A DNA stretch of 64,000 bases from Onchidella celtica (taxonomy: Eukaryota > Mollusca > Gastropoda > Systellommatophora > Onchidiidae): the NCBI GenBank assembly GCA_963931925.1, contig OZ007571.1, positions 60,824,125-60,888,124 of the forward strand, in the 5' to 3' direction. The notes below the pieces were generated by a model, which worked only from the letters and a program-made list of their open reading frames with translations, made no database searches and had not been told where the DNA came from. Below are positions 44,960-56,375 of this stretch, piece by piece. A program made the translations under genes and the position numbers. Numbering within the stretch: the stretch's first letter is position 1; each line of letters begins with the position of its first letter.

Positions 44960-45050
44960 TACCATGTATATGCTCTTCAACGCTCTGTGTGAAAGTGAAT
45001 ATCCTTCATGGGTTAATAAAGTGATTCCTAGTCTTATTTTGTCTGACCTC
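44960..45050 (+). repeat. Dispersed repeat R6, copy 2
   Basis: Homologue of 32430-32525, ending cctagtcttattttgtctga. Confidence 0.5.
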
Positions 45051-45225
45051 TTTTCTCGTTTCTAAATCGTTGTTAGAATTGTCACACAATAGGAGAGAAT
45101 CAAAATGTTAGAATTTGGCATTCATGTATCCAAAATATCATTTTGTTAAATACAGAGGGGTCTAAAAAAAAATGTATAAAACACTTTGAATGTTTATTAA
45201 TACACGTTAGATCGGACAAATTATA

Positions 45226-45384
45226 CCTTAGTTCTTGTTTGTTCCAACCCCACATTCTGCACAACTGAGAAATGCGGCTATAGTCTTACGATAATGCACT
45301 TTAAACACGTGTCAAAGTGTGCACTCTGTCTTCTACATATTTAAAGATCTCCAGTTTTTCAAAACAAACAAGAACTAAGATCGA
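45226..45384 (-). mobile_element. M1 copy H, internally deleted
   Basis: Both ends are kept (accttagttcttgtttgttc and caaacaagaactaagatcg). About 90 bp of the core, including the caagctgtttcac segment, is missing. Confidence 0.8.
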
Positions 45385-45802
45385 GATACATCCAAGAGTT
45401 ATAATTCAAATTATGGGATGTCACCGAGATGTTTTGTTACATTTGCCTTTTAAATGCAAAGATACATTATCCTGGCCGGTACCGGTAATGGCTTCACACA
45501 GCGGAGACATGCAGTGCGCATGCAGCAAGTGCAATAAAAGGGGATTTCGCAAAAGACACAGATTTATGGGGCGGCTGACCTTTGACCCCGAGGGACATTA
45601 TTTTTCAGTCAACTTTCATTCTCGGCCCGTTTTTGCTGCGGTGACCAGAGAAAATCTAGTTGGTCATGTTGAAGAAAGGTACCGGTTGACTGAAGCCAGT
45701 TCGTACAGAATGAAATCTCGTTCACTGGCTTTGGTCAGTGGAGTCGGCTTAGTTTTCAGTGCTAAGCTGCCAAAACCGATGAAATCAACTCTTCCGAAAT
45801 AA
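45385..45802 (+). CDS. Unrecognised open frame between two M1 copies
   Basis: This forward frame is not low-complexity and is one of few such frames here longer than 130 codons. It opens inside M1 copy H (first ATG 45317, 161 codons); the part outside the MITE runs from 45385, with an internal ATG at about 45413. Visible features are a CACSKCNKRGFRKRHRF cluster (three cysteines followed by a basic run) and a C-terminal KLPKPMK. No domain or family is recognised. There is no evident promoter, splice context or homologous copy elsewhere in the window. It may be chance. It ends just before M1 copy I. Confidence 0.15.
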
Positions 45803-45849
45803 TATATTTTTTGTTGGGTTTTATAGGTCGATGCAAACTCAAAATATCG

Positions 45850-46107
45850 TGCCGCGACCTCAGCTCTTGTTTGTTTCAATTTCCACTTTTTGTACAACTG
45901 AGAAATTCGACGTGAAACTTTTGCGGCTTTAGTATTATGATAAGGAATTAGAATAACTCGGAACTGTGAAACAACTTTAATAAGTGTCGCAACGCATTTT
46001 AAACAAGTGTCAAAGTGTGCATTTGTGACCTCTCTTCTACATACTGAAAGATCTCCAGTTTTTCCTAACATGGAGATGGGGGCGAAACAAGAACTAAGGT
46101 TGCGACA
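45850..46107 (-). mobile_element. M1 MITE-like element, copy I
   Basis: Full-length reverse copy with the ends cgcgacctcagctcttgttt and aaacaagaactaaggttgcg. Confidence 0.8.
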
Positions 46108-46119
46108 TTTATGGTAATC

Positions 46120-46505
46120 CAAAATACCAAATTTACTTCGTTTAAGACATTTCAAATAATTATGGGTTTACCAAATCAATAAGAATCCAAACGCCAAGTT
46201 TAACAAATTCATAAAATTCCACACATCAAACTTTACCAAATAATATGCATAAAATGCAAGATTCCAAACACCAAGTTTCTCAATTTTATAGGATTTCCAA
46301 GAGATCTACCAGGTTTACCAAATTATACGACTCCACAACTCTGCCAGGTTTCTGATTCTAAATTCCAATTTTACCAAATTTATGAGATTTCTAATACCAA
46401 ATTTACAAATTTTGTTAGTCAAGATTCTAAATACATGTACCAAGTTTACCAAATCAAAAAGATTTCAGAATGCCGCATTTACCAATTCAAAAGATTACCA
46501 TTTGC
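46120..46505 (+). repeat. Degenerate AT-rich minisatellite
   Basis: Loose units of about 38-45 bp built around attccaaacaccaagtttac and caaattnata, without two identical copies. Confidence 0.6.
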
Positions 46506-46582
46506 AGCTTAAAAAAAAAAACAAACAAAACATCTTGGCAAGGCACAGCATTTCCCCACGGCAGAGAATAGATAGAAGTAGG

Positions 46583-47372
46583 TGTAACAGGGTGATAGAT
46601 TGGCAAGGTATAACTAGTAGTTATAATAATATTGTGCCTATAACTAGCGTGGGAAGATAGTTAACGGCGGGGAGACAGAGTCATTGTAGGCCAGAGGGGG
46701 AAAGTATGGGATGCAACTGAAGCGCTTTGACACCCGAAAAGGGTAGTGTTTACTTGACCGCCGTACTTGTCGATGAGATCACCTGGGAATTGCTTGGGGG
46801 GTAGAGCTGTTTCAATAGCATTTGACGTGGAGCCGACGGGGGTGGCTATTAGGATAACTAATGCACACTCGGTGGGCGTCTTGGGACGCTACCTGACTGG
46901 GTATAAATCCCCGAACGCTCCTTCCAACTTCAGACCGCTGAGAGCACTCACCAGCTTCGTGCCGAAGAGGAGACCACAACCGCAACTGTAACTTTGTACT
47001 AGTCTTGTGAGTGGGGAAGGTCAGGGAACCCGCAAACATCCTTTGTCAGAGCGTGGTATCTTTGGTATCTTGTCGGCATTTGGGCTGTTGCTGAGTGGTA
47101 AGTTAATTGTACGATGTATGTGTATTTTACTTAATGTTCATGATTGTAGAACCTAAATCTAGTGGGTTTACTTTGGTATAACTACTGCCTCTGAGAGAGT
47201 CACGGAAACGCCGTTATATATATGTTACGAAACCTTATAGGATGGGGTCCGTTAGAGAGAGCGTTATTCTTCGTGGGGAACGTGTAAATATCATTAAAAC
47301 TGTATTGATCGTTTATTCTATTGCCTATATGGGAGCCTATGGAGTATGGGAGCTGCAGCCTGACTTATAACA
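46583..47372 (+). promoter_or_regulatory. LTR-like block with TATA box
   Basis: The block could run from tgtaacagg (46583) to cttataaca (47372), matching the TG...CA rule. It has a TATA-like gtataaatcc at 46901-46910 and a splice-donor-like gtggtaagtt at about 47096. A primer-site-like ggtgtcagaag lies farther on at about 47929. No gag/pol frame or second LTR was found, so this is tentative. Confidence 0.25.
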
Positions 47373-48395
47373 GTGTCAGCGGTTAAAAGTGTTAATGATG
47401 AATATCCGTCATGGAGTAAGTATGGAAGTCATGCCTTCCAGCAGTAGATTAGGAAGTTACGATTGTTTTTCTACAGAGGAGGAAGAACAACACCTTCTTG
47501 GTCTCAACTTCTTGTACTTTGATTTACGACATCGTGGCTTCTTGGCTTCCCGACCTATTGGTACCTGCCGATACCTGTTGATCTAACTGCGCAGTCAAGC
47601 CAGGGTAGAGAGGAAGAACCAGTGCCCAGATAGCGCCATACACCCCTAAAGGAGAGGTTTCCTTATGCTGAATGTTCCCATGTGTTTTATAAAATGTGCT
47701 AGAAATTGAATATTACGAAGCCATTTAATTAGCATGTACTGATTTGCATCAACTTCATTCCATCGAAATTCACATGAAATTGTATGACCTATGTTCCTAT
47801 TATTATTGAATGAATTAATAATTATTGGATATATGTAAGCAATACAGATATCGTTTGTTATAACTTATAGAAGAGAGATAGTCGATTATTTAGTGTGTTT
47901 GTGCCGTGCCCATCACGGCTGGTGTCAGAAGAAAGTTAGTGAGAGAAAGTGGAAACATCACAGTAGGATTAAGCCAAAATAGTTCTTTTCTTGCAGTGAT
48001 AATGTCCCCCAAAATACCGGGATTTTGAGGACGCGTGGACAATGGCAAGGGAAGGACAGTTTGAAGCTGTGTTCTCTAGACCTATGTTTAAGAGCTTTGC
48101 CGGAAGGTTTGTGTTAGTGGAGCCTTGAAAACAAGACAGGCAGAGAGACAGCCGGTCTACTGATGTGACTGGTAGATAGTGTGTAGACAGAGCAGATAGA
48201 CAGACAAATGGGCGAATGGATAGATTGAAGGATGGCAGGTTTACATCAGATATTACGGGTGGAGGTAAGGTTTGACAACAAACAGGTACTAGGTAATGGT
48301 GAGCTGAGCTGGTGTATGAACGATGAAACTGGAAGATCGATTGATTGAATGAATAAATGAAGAAAAAGTGGATGAATAGGAGAATGAAAAGTTGG
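47373..48395. other. Unassigned DNA
   Basis: No gene was recognised. GACA-like strings near 48140-48230. Confidence 0.3.
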
Positions 48396-48403
48396 AGTTT
48401 ACA

Positions 48404-48544
48404 GGAGGAGAGAGAGAGAGAGACAGAGACAGAGAGAGAGAGAGAGAGACGGACTGACAGACAGAGAAATAGGGAAAACACAGGGAGAGAGAGATGTAGA
48501 AAGAGAGACAGACAGACAGACAGAGAGAAACAGAGAGAGACAGT

Positions 48545-48582
<38 letters not shown>
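48404..48582 (+). repeat. (GA)n/(GACA)n microsatellite
   Basis: GA runs with GACA blocks. Confidence 0.95.
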
Positions 48583-48589
48583 AGTATCA

Positions 48590-49705
48590 AAGTGTGGGCA
48601 CAACTACAAAAAAGAGAAAGAAATTGTGAAGGAACCCCTCTCCCCCCCCCCCCCCTCACCCAACCATAAACGCCTAAAGTGTCAATTTTCAGCCAACCTT
48701 ATCAACTTTGTCTCATCTCACAATGACGAAACACGCCACATTTCCATTCATGATAATTTCTCTTATGAGCCAAAACAACAACAACAACAACAACAAAAGT
48801 CATCAAAAATAAGAAAACGTCTCCTTTTTTTTTCTTTCTTTTTTTCAAAACAATAGCAACGGCACTTACGATAATTATGCTTTCAAGAGATGAAATATTA
48901 ATGAACAAAACGATGGATGGATGGATGGATACATGGATGGAATAAACGGTTGAATGTTGAATAATATAACGAGTACGGAGTAAGCTTACACTGATAAATG
49001 GATGTATAATTGTATGGGAGTATTTTTATAAATGACAGCCCGACTGTGTATGTACTGCTTCTAGCAAAAAGAAAGAAGACTCGCTAGTAGCATGCTACGC
49101 GCCCAGCTCTTCAATTTCCATTGTTGTACTAATGTCATGTTGTCAGAAGTCATAACACATGAGCCTCAGTCATTTCCTCAGCCTTTTGACAGAGCACGAA
49201 AAACAATAACTGCAGCCACAACGCATTTGCATTGCGAATCGTGTGACTTGCGCACAAGTGATCTCATCTCGAAATATTCACCATTCTGAAGACACGGAGC
49301 CCACCTTCATGATATTCAAGAAACAAACAAACAAGGCTCATTAAATTTGAGTTGGCGCATTACTTTAAAAATGTTTTTCACACTGACTTGGGTAAATTCT
49401 GTTAAGACCATGGTGTTATTATATAAAATAGCAAAGCTTTAAGGAGATTATACCTTTTCAAAAGTCAGCTAAGGATTGTTCTCCCTATCTCCCTCTCCAT
49501 TCCTTCCCGCTTAGAAATTACAGGTGTTAAGTTACACACTCTGCTGTTTATTTTATTGTAGTATTCATAAATGTACAGAATGGCTAAGCCATAGCGTCAT
49601 CTCTTTTTTACAATAACTGTTCTGGGATTTCCTTTCTCTTTACTCCTCTTCCTCTTCTCCTGTGGAAGAGCATAGTCACATGAACCATGAAAGGGTCGCC
49701 AAAAA
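48590..49705. other. Unassigned DNA
   Basis: C tract at about 48642, (AAC)n at about 48774-48797, short (GGAT)n at about 48912-48940. No gene was recognised. Confidence 0.35.
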
Positions 49706-49711
49706 GCTGTT

Positions 49712-49790
49712 TCGTCGGTGAGATTCAACACTCCTGTAACCCACATCAACATATTTTGTGGGTTACAGGAGTATTGTTCTACACCGACGA
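49712..49790. repeat. Short palindromic hairpin element
   Basis: The arms 49712-49744 and 49758-49790 share tcgtcggtg at the outer ends and actcctgtaacccac next to a 13-base loop, all perfectly paired. A 9-base unpaired bulge lies between. Confidence 0.85.
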
Positions 49791-49954
49791 TTTAGTGTAC
49801 CACACCTCGCATTCTTAGCGCATATCTCGATGTTCGCATTACAATGCACGCTGTTTTGTATTTGTAATACTATGAAAAGAATGCCAACACCCCCGCCTCT
49901 ACAAGCTTTTATGGCGCTATGTGAAATCAGAGTATTAAAAAGCCACAGATATAT

Positions 49955-50205
49955 CGAGGGTTGGTTGGCAACCAGAATGTTATGATGTCCAATTTTATTC
50001 ATTGCTCTTAAATGCCTGTAGATATCCAAGACACAAGGTGTGTGACTTTATTTCATAACCCAATAAAACCATTCATGTGACCGTGTTGGAAGCTATTGCA
50101 ATTATTTGAATTTTTATTAAGGTTACAAACTTCAAACTCCTTTTTCTCAGTTTGACCATTTAAGACATAAAACATTCTGATTGCCACATTTCGTATATAA
50201 AACTT
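49955..50205 (+). repeat. Dispersed repeat R2, uninterrupted copy
   Basis: Corresponds to 719-769 joined to 1952-2115. The junction at 50030/50031 (gatatccaagacacaagg) is the empty-site counterpart of the LINE insertion at 770-1951. Confidence 0.75.
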
Positions 50206-50379
50206 CAGATGTTCAATTCTGATTTAAACAATACGCGGCCAATGTAGGATGGCCCGTTTTAGCACTACGTCGACTAAATAATTGCATTGTAATGCACGCA
50301 AAATGTAACTTTTAAATAGTGGGCTTGACCTCAAGTGGTATCTGCCACAGTTAAGTGACATGGTCATTGAAATAATTTC

Positions 50380-51625
50380 TAAGCCAGCGCAAAACTTCAT
50401 TGTACCATGAGCAAAAATGCATATCATACAAAGCTAATAATTATTGAAAGTACGCAACAGGCACTTTATAACCCTATAGCCGTTTTTTCTTTTCTTATCA
50501 CGTTTTCATCTTTGGCAACCTCAACAAAGCCCATAGGTACTCATTCTATTGAAGGCCTGAGCTCTGAATAATGCAGAATTTCTAAGCCAGCGTAAAACTT
50601 AACTGTTCTAACAGGAACAATGCAGATCACACATAAGCAGATATTACAAGTTCATAAAACACACTTTATAACCCCGTACCGGTTTTCTTTTGCGTTTTCA
50701 TCTTTGACATTGTCAACAAATCTCGTCAAGATTCATCCAGTTCTGTAGCATGCGTGATTTCTAAACGAGCGTAAAACTTTACTGTACTGTGAGGAGCAAT
50801 GCATATCACATTTTATTACTTCATAGAGATTCATCCAATTAAAGGGCTTGGTTATGTAGCATGCGTCATTTCTAAACGAGCGTAAAACTTTACTGTACTG
50901 TGAGGAGCAATGCATATCACATTTTATTACTTCATAGAGATTCATCCAATTAAAGGGCTTGGTTACGTAGCATGCGTCATTTCTAAACGAGCGTAAAACT
51001 TTACTGTACTGTGAGGAGCAATGCATATCACATTTTATTACTTCATAGAGATTCATCCAATTAAAGGGCTTGGTTCTGTAGCATGCGCCATTTCTAAGCC
51101 AGCGTAAAACTTTACTGTACTGTGAGCAGCAATGCATATATCACATTTTATTATTTCATAGAGATTCATCCAATTGAAGGGCTTGGTTCTGTAGCATGCG
51201 TCATTTCTAAGCGAGCGTAAAACTTTACTGTACTGTGAGGAGCAATGCGTATATCAAATTTTATTATTTCATAGAGATTCATCCAATTGAAGGGCTTGAT
51301 TCTGTAGCATGCGTGATTTCTAAACGAGCGTAAAACTTTACTGTACTGTGAGGAGCAGTGCATATCACATTTTATTACTTCATAGAGATTCATCCAATTG
51401 AAGGGGTTGGTTCTGTAGCATGCGTCATTTCTAAGCCAGCGTAAAACTTTACTGTACTGTGAGGAGCAATGCATATCACATTTTATTACTTCATAGAGAT
51501 TCATCCAATTAAAGGGCTTGGTTCTGTAGCATGCGTCATTTCTAAGCCAGCGTAAAACTTTACTGTACTGTGAGGAGCAATGCATATCACATTTTATTAC
51601 TTCATAGAGATTCATCCAATTGACG
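50380..51625 (-). repeat. 111-bp tandem array with diverged outer units
   Basis: Eight close units start at ctaa-c/g-c-gagcgtaaaac positions 50761, 50872, 50983, 51094, 51207, 51320, 51431 and 51542. Two of the steps are 113 bp. Older single units lie at about 50385-50450 and 50575-50640. As 111 is divisible by three, a 37-residue reverse-strand repeat (with YSKVLRSFRNDACY) stays open until the 113-bp steps. The array ends abruptly at a SINE head. Confidence 0.95.
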
Positions 51626-51629
51626 GACT

Positions 51630-51870
51630 GAGGAGGGCATGCTGGTCTAGAGGCAAGGTGCTCGCCTCTCATGCCGAAGGTACGGGATCCGATGGCCTGT
51701 CGGTTGTGGCAACCACAGGTAATCGTTGGAATAATGCACTGGTTGAATACTTGTCTCTGAAGGGACATTCGTTGCCCAGGAATATCTCTCTGTTTTTGCC
51801 AAAGCAGCTCCATGTGAAAACTAAAAAAGATACTGAGCCCTCCCCCCCCCCCCCCCCAAATGAATTTCTT
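51630..51870 (+). mobile_element. tRNA-headed SINE-like element S3
   Basis: The head gctggtctagaggcaaggtg (A box) and gggatccgatggc (weak B box) match S1 (8.2 kb). The common gccgaaggtac also occurs in S2 (61.0 kb). The element follows the 111-bp array directly and ends around a C tract at 51842-51857. Confidence 0.55.
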
Positions 51871-51926
51871 GCCTTCAGCTTTTTCAGTGTGCTTGGCTCC
51901 AATCAAAACAGTACTTGGTAAATGCG

Positions 51927-51934
51927 CTGTGCAC
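51927..51934 (+). repeat. Target-site duplication of M2 copy 2, left
   Basis: The octamer ctgtgcac is repeated exactly at 52290-52297. Confidence 0.85.
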
Positions 51935-52289
51935 CACAGACTAATAAATTAACCAGACTGGAAACACAAGCTTCGGGCTGTGTCGTTTTTTACGGAATTT
52001 CCCGAGCGGCGACATTATAACCAACATGGCCGCCCCCGATTCTAGTTCTATCTGCAGTAGAAATTTCTTTTTATTTGTCAAGATTGGTTGTACATGTATT
52101 AATTTCTTGGTGCGGAACCAAACTTCCGCGTTCAGTAGGCGCGTCAAAATGGTATCATTCAAAATTGTAGCTATGCTGAAGCGTCGGTCGCTACCGTAAA
52201 CCTATAATGGCGGATGGTTCATGACCTTTTTACTGTTTTGTGACGTCACACAATGGGATCATCCAGTCTGGGTATTTTATTAGTCTGTG
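51935..52289 (+). mobile_element. M2 MITE, copy 2, with perfect 8-bp duplication
   Basis: A 355-bp non-coding element begins cacagactaataaattaacc. Inverted, its right end begins cacagactaataaaataccc. Both continue to cagactgg. The exact octamer duplication is typical of hAT (and P or Merlin) transposition. The interior holds tgacgtcacacaatgg and matches 27697-28097. Confidence 0.85.
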
Positions 52290-52297
52290 CTGTGCAC
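52290..52297 (+). repeat. Target-site duplication of M2 copy 2, right
   Basis: Exact repeat of 51927-51934. Confidence 0.85.
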
Positions 52298-52554
52298 AGA
52301 AGACTGTATTACTCCTTAATCTTTGGGCACAAATATACAGTTTGTTTATTGGGGTCCAGACGGACTAAAGCCCGGTATGGAACTAATCCATTTAGTTGAG
52401 GGTCTTTCAAGTTGTTGCTTATAAAATTACATTAAAAATGCATTTCACAGAAAGGTGGATGTAGTTTTAAGAAACAGCGAAAGTGATTTGGGAATTGGAT
52501 TATCCAAGAATCTACATGGCAGTAGTTTAGTCCAGTCAAGATGTTCTGAATCAG

Positions 52555-52673
52555 ATCGAAGAGATAGAGAGAAAGACACAGGGAGGCAGAGAAAAAGAGG
52601 AAAATGGGAGAGAGAGAAAGAGAGAGAGAGTGAGAGAGACAAAGAGAAAGAGAGTGAGAGAGAGAAAGTGGGG

Positions 52674-52704
<31 letters not shown>

Positions 52705-52740
52705 ACACACACACACAGAGACAGAGAGAGGGGAGGGAGG
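52555..52740 (+). repeat. (GA)n/(CA)n microsatellite
   Basis: GA and GAGT runs with one ACAC block. Confidence 0.9.
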
Positions 52741-52744
52741 GGGC

Positions 52745-53570
52745 TAGGAGGTAAACAAAAGGACAAAAGAACTTGATAAACAAGGGTGGAAGAAGGAAAG
52801 AATGAAGGAGTAAGATGCTTATAATAAGAACTATGATCATATGTTCAGCATATCATACCCCCCCCCCCCCACACACACACACCTGCCACTTTTTTATCAG
52901 GCGCTCCCAAGAAAAGATCATGAGACATAATTTAAAACCCAAAAAAAAGAAAAAGTAAACACAACAAATCCATGACGTGCCTTAGTTCCAGTTTTAAGGC
53001 TCCTTTCCACGGTCCGTAGCTTTGATGCGTTTTACATACGTACTGCGGACGGAAACTGCAGATGCAGAAGGCGTGCGTAATTTTAGAATAGGCATCCTAC
53101 AATTTCATTGTGGGCATCTGCATAGGACATGTGGAAAAACGCACATGGATATGAGAACTCCGCACGATCTTAGCAAGAAGCATGGGTGAAAGAACATACG
53201 TAGGTAAAAAATACTCTATAGGGCTGTAATGGCACTTTCAACAACATACAACAGGCCCGAAGTTAAAAAACAAAAATTGTTTATACAGCCGGGTTTGGGA
53301 ATTCATTCTTTATGTCCACCGGGGTTCGAAAACTTGCATGGACAATTCCCTGATAAATCGACTTTGATGCGACAAAACAGAGCATGACTTCCCTTTTTGA
53401 AAATGTTTATTTATATAAGAATGTGCCAGTAAACTGCTATCCGGGGTGTTTAGAAAGTAGTAGGAACGTATGTGTATGTGTGTGTCTAGCTGTGTGTGAT
53501 AGAAAGAAAGATGAATAGACAGACAGACAAAGAGAGACATATAGGCAGACATGCAGACAGACAGGCAGAC
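52745..53570. other. Unassigned DNA
   Basis: A Harbinger-like single end (aaggctcctttccacggtcc at about 52998) has no visible partner. C tract at 52857. No gene was recognised. Confidence 0.3.
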
Positions 53571-53574
53571 GGAC

Positions 53575-53593
53575 AGACAGACCTACAGACTAC

Positions 53594-53669
<76 letters not shown>

Positions 53670-53670
53670 C
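53575..53670 (+). repeat. (GATA)n-(GACA)n-(GGCA)n microsatellite
   Basis: Three tetranucleotides follow in order, each one base change from the last. Confidence 0.95.
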
Positions 53671-53679
53671 ACGTCTACT

Positions 53680-54555
53680 GGAATGTTAGAAAATTGGTTT
53701 TTCCGTTCAGACTTGTCACCACATCAATTGCTGTCTAATTCCTTCATGTTGCTCGCCAAGTGATACTTTACTGGTGCATGGATCTCAAGACAAGGTAATA
53801 GGAAAGATAGATGAGACAATTTGTTAAGATGTCTTGGACATCTCTCTGTTTGTCTGTCTATCTATGTCTGCCTCCAACTGTCTGTCTATCCATCTACCTA
53901 AGTACAGCATACAAAAACCTAAACAAAAATTACAACCTTTACACCAAAATACAAGTCAGTAACTATCGTGCGACACAGAAAAGAGCACATTAGTGTAATA
54001 TCCCATCGCTCCAGTCACTTATCTCTTCAAGTACTATTAAAATATTGGTGAGACTTTTGAACTTTGGTGAACACACACTTAACGTACAGTACATCTATTT
54101 ATAAAGCTTACCTTATCTCTCTCTCGTCAGTAATCTGGTGACATAGTTCCTCTCAATGAACTCCGTCAAAACCACGAGGTGTAGTATAGAACCAAACCGG
54201 CTTCTCCACTGTTTTTAAAAAAAAATTCACCTCTTACTAAGAAACGCCACAAGCAAGGAGGAAGGTTTATTGCTCTTGAGGAGGTCGCTGAGTTCAACAG
54301 ATCGGCAGTTTGAAAATGTTTGACGGCTGACGTTCATTGGGTCATCTTGCTCTCATCTCCAATCGCTCAGTCTCTCTGTCAATCCAGCGGCTTTGCAATA
54401 CTTGCATGTGCAGGCGGTCTCCTCCGCTGTTGGTTGGCATGTGCGTCTGTGTATCGCCCGATCCGTCTCTCTCTCACGTGGGATTCTCACCGGGTCACGG
54501 CGGCCAACAGGTAGGGGACACCGCTGATGACGAGTGTGAGATACAACAAACAGGC
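53680..54555. other. Unassigned DNA
   Basis: Nothing recognisable was seen. Confidence 0.3.
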
Positions 54556-54990
54556 GTACGCTTGAAACTGCCTATCACTGGAGACTGTGAAGGTAGAGCT
54601 AGCGACGCGAACGCCAACTCCATAGCAACCCATTCGGCCGTCTACGAATCTGTAGCCTACCATTTTAGTGATCTTGTCCACAGCATCCGCTCCGCTCCGC
54701 TCCGCTATTTTACGGAAAAAGACGTATGAAAAAGTAAAACTCTCTTTGCCTTTGTACACTTGTCCACAGCATCCGTTCCGCTCCGCTCCTCACCGCTGTA
54801 GAGGCAAAGAGAGTTTTTCATAGTCATTTTCCGTAAAAATAGGAGAGCGGATGCTGTGTACAAGACCACCACAAAATTAAACTGAACAATACGCTTGGAG
54901 CAGGCTATCGTTAGAGACGGTGAAGGTAGAGCTAGCGACGAATACGCCAAATCCACAGCAATGCATTCGACCACCTATAAATATGTATCA
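54556..54990. repeat. Direct duplication flanking a palindrome
   Basis: Segments 54556-54665 and 54887-54990 are direct repeats (both with gtgaaggtagagctagcgac). Between them, 54672-54750 and 54801-54865 are inverted arms sharing cacagcatccgctc, tttacggaaaa and actctctttgcc. The outer gtccacagcatccg also repeats directly in the loop. Confidence 0.8.
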
Positions 54991-54994
54991 TTGA

Positions 54995-55850
54995 TAAAAC
55001 GCACACATTGTAAAGCTGTTTTAACATAACGCTGGCCCCATCCTAAAATCTCACAGCTCACCAGTGTAATTGGCACGCCTGCAGATGACTTTTTTGGTTG
55101 TTTGTTTTTTGTTGGAGGGGGGGGGGGGTGGGGGGGGGGATCAAATATTCAATGATCTTCTTGAAGGAAATATATTATTGTAGAGCTATTGACAGGCAAA
55201 TTGCCCATTCTACGAATGAAGTGGAAAAAAAAATTAGCCTGATAAAATACCCGGCGTCATCCGTGTTAATCTTGATTTCCAACCCCCTCTGTCTCTCCCA
55301 CTCCCCTTTTCTCTCTGTCTCTGTCCGTCTGTCTGTTTGTCTGTCTGTCTGTCTGTGTCTCTGTCTGTCTGTCTGTCTGTCTCTCTTTAGTTCGTCATTA
55401 AATCACATTAAATTGATAACGTAGTCTTGTTTTGAAATCTTGGGAGATAATAAAGCGCTTGAAATGTTGTGTACATCCATCCATCCACATTGTCAAAGTA
55501 CATCAATGCGTTATGCTGTTCGTTAAACTGAAGTTGGGTTAGTGAAATGCACATAAATTTATTTTTGTAAAAACATGATACTTTATGCAGCGTTTTGATA
55601 ACATAATAACCCCGATTTCAAGCCTCGAAGACAGCGAGTGGTACTTGAAAACTGCAGAGCCACTTTCGTCAAAAAGCTTCAAAGGAAGTTTAATGCGTCC
55701 AAGCGGCTGTGCCATAAGGTTGTAATGATACATTATTGATTTCTTAGTCAATGCTGTATCGCTGGGGAATTAAGTCATGTTACTACTGTACTGTCGCAGC
55801 TGAGCGCTGTTATCCAACTTCCAATGTACAAAACAAGGCTTAGCGCAGGT
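54995..55850. other. Unassigned DNA with GTCT tract
   Basis: G tracts at about 55118-55139 and GTCT repeats at about 55315-55385. No gene was recognised. Confidence 0.35.
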
Positions 55851-55852
55851 CG

Positions 55853-56093
55853 CAACCTTAGTCGCAACCTGTTTGTTCCAACTCCACCTTTTGCGTAACG
55901 CAGAAATTTGACGTTAAATGTTTGCGGCTGTGGTTATTAGGATAATGAGTAGAAACAAATCGGAAGCGTGAAACAACTAAGTGCCACAAAGTGTTATAAA
56001 AAAGTGTGCGTTTGTTATACGTTTTCTACATACTAAAGATCTCTATTTTCACAGAAAATGGAAATAGAACAAACAAAAACTATTGTCGCGAGA
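55853..56093 (-). mobile_element. M1 MITE-like element, copy J
   Basis: Reverse copy. The left end shows a duplicated tcgcaacc, so the terminal motif is split. Core and right end are normal. Confidence 0.8.
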
Positions 56094-56155
56094 TGTCGAC
56101 TGGGTTACATGTATATTCTCACTACATTATGTATATTATATCCTCTGGCATGTTC

Positions 56156-56375
56156 ATCCATCCATCCATCCATCCATCCATCCATCCGTTCGTCCGTCTG
56201 TCCGTCCATCCATCCGTCCGTCCGTCGGTCCGTCCATCCATCCATCCATCCATCCATCCATCCATCCATCCATCCATCCATCCATCCATCCATCCATCCA
56301 TCCATCCATCCACGCGTTCTATCTATCCATCCATTCTTCTATCCATCCATCCATCCATCCATCCATCTACCCATC
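56156..56375 (+). repeat. (ATCC)n microsatellite
   Basis: Two near-perfect ATCC blocks separated by GTCC/GTCG variants. Confidence 0.95.

Noticed and set aside
45664-46155. 163-codon reverse frame as a gene
   Set aside because: Most of it lies in M1 copy I; M1 copies are open in different frames, so the frame is not conserved.
51166-51906. 246-codon reverse frame
   Set aside because: Runs through the 111-bp array and a SINE head; the repeated 37-residue unit matches no domain I know, and 113-bp units break the frame.
52995-53180. Harbinger-type MITE
   Set aside because: Only the left end looks right; the proposed right end near 53125-53160 does not pair convincingly.
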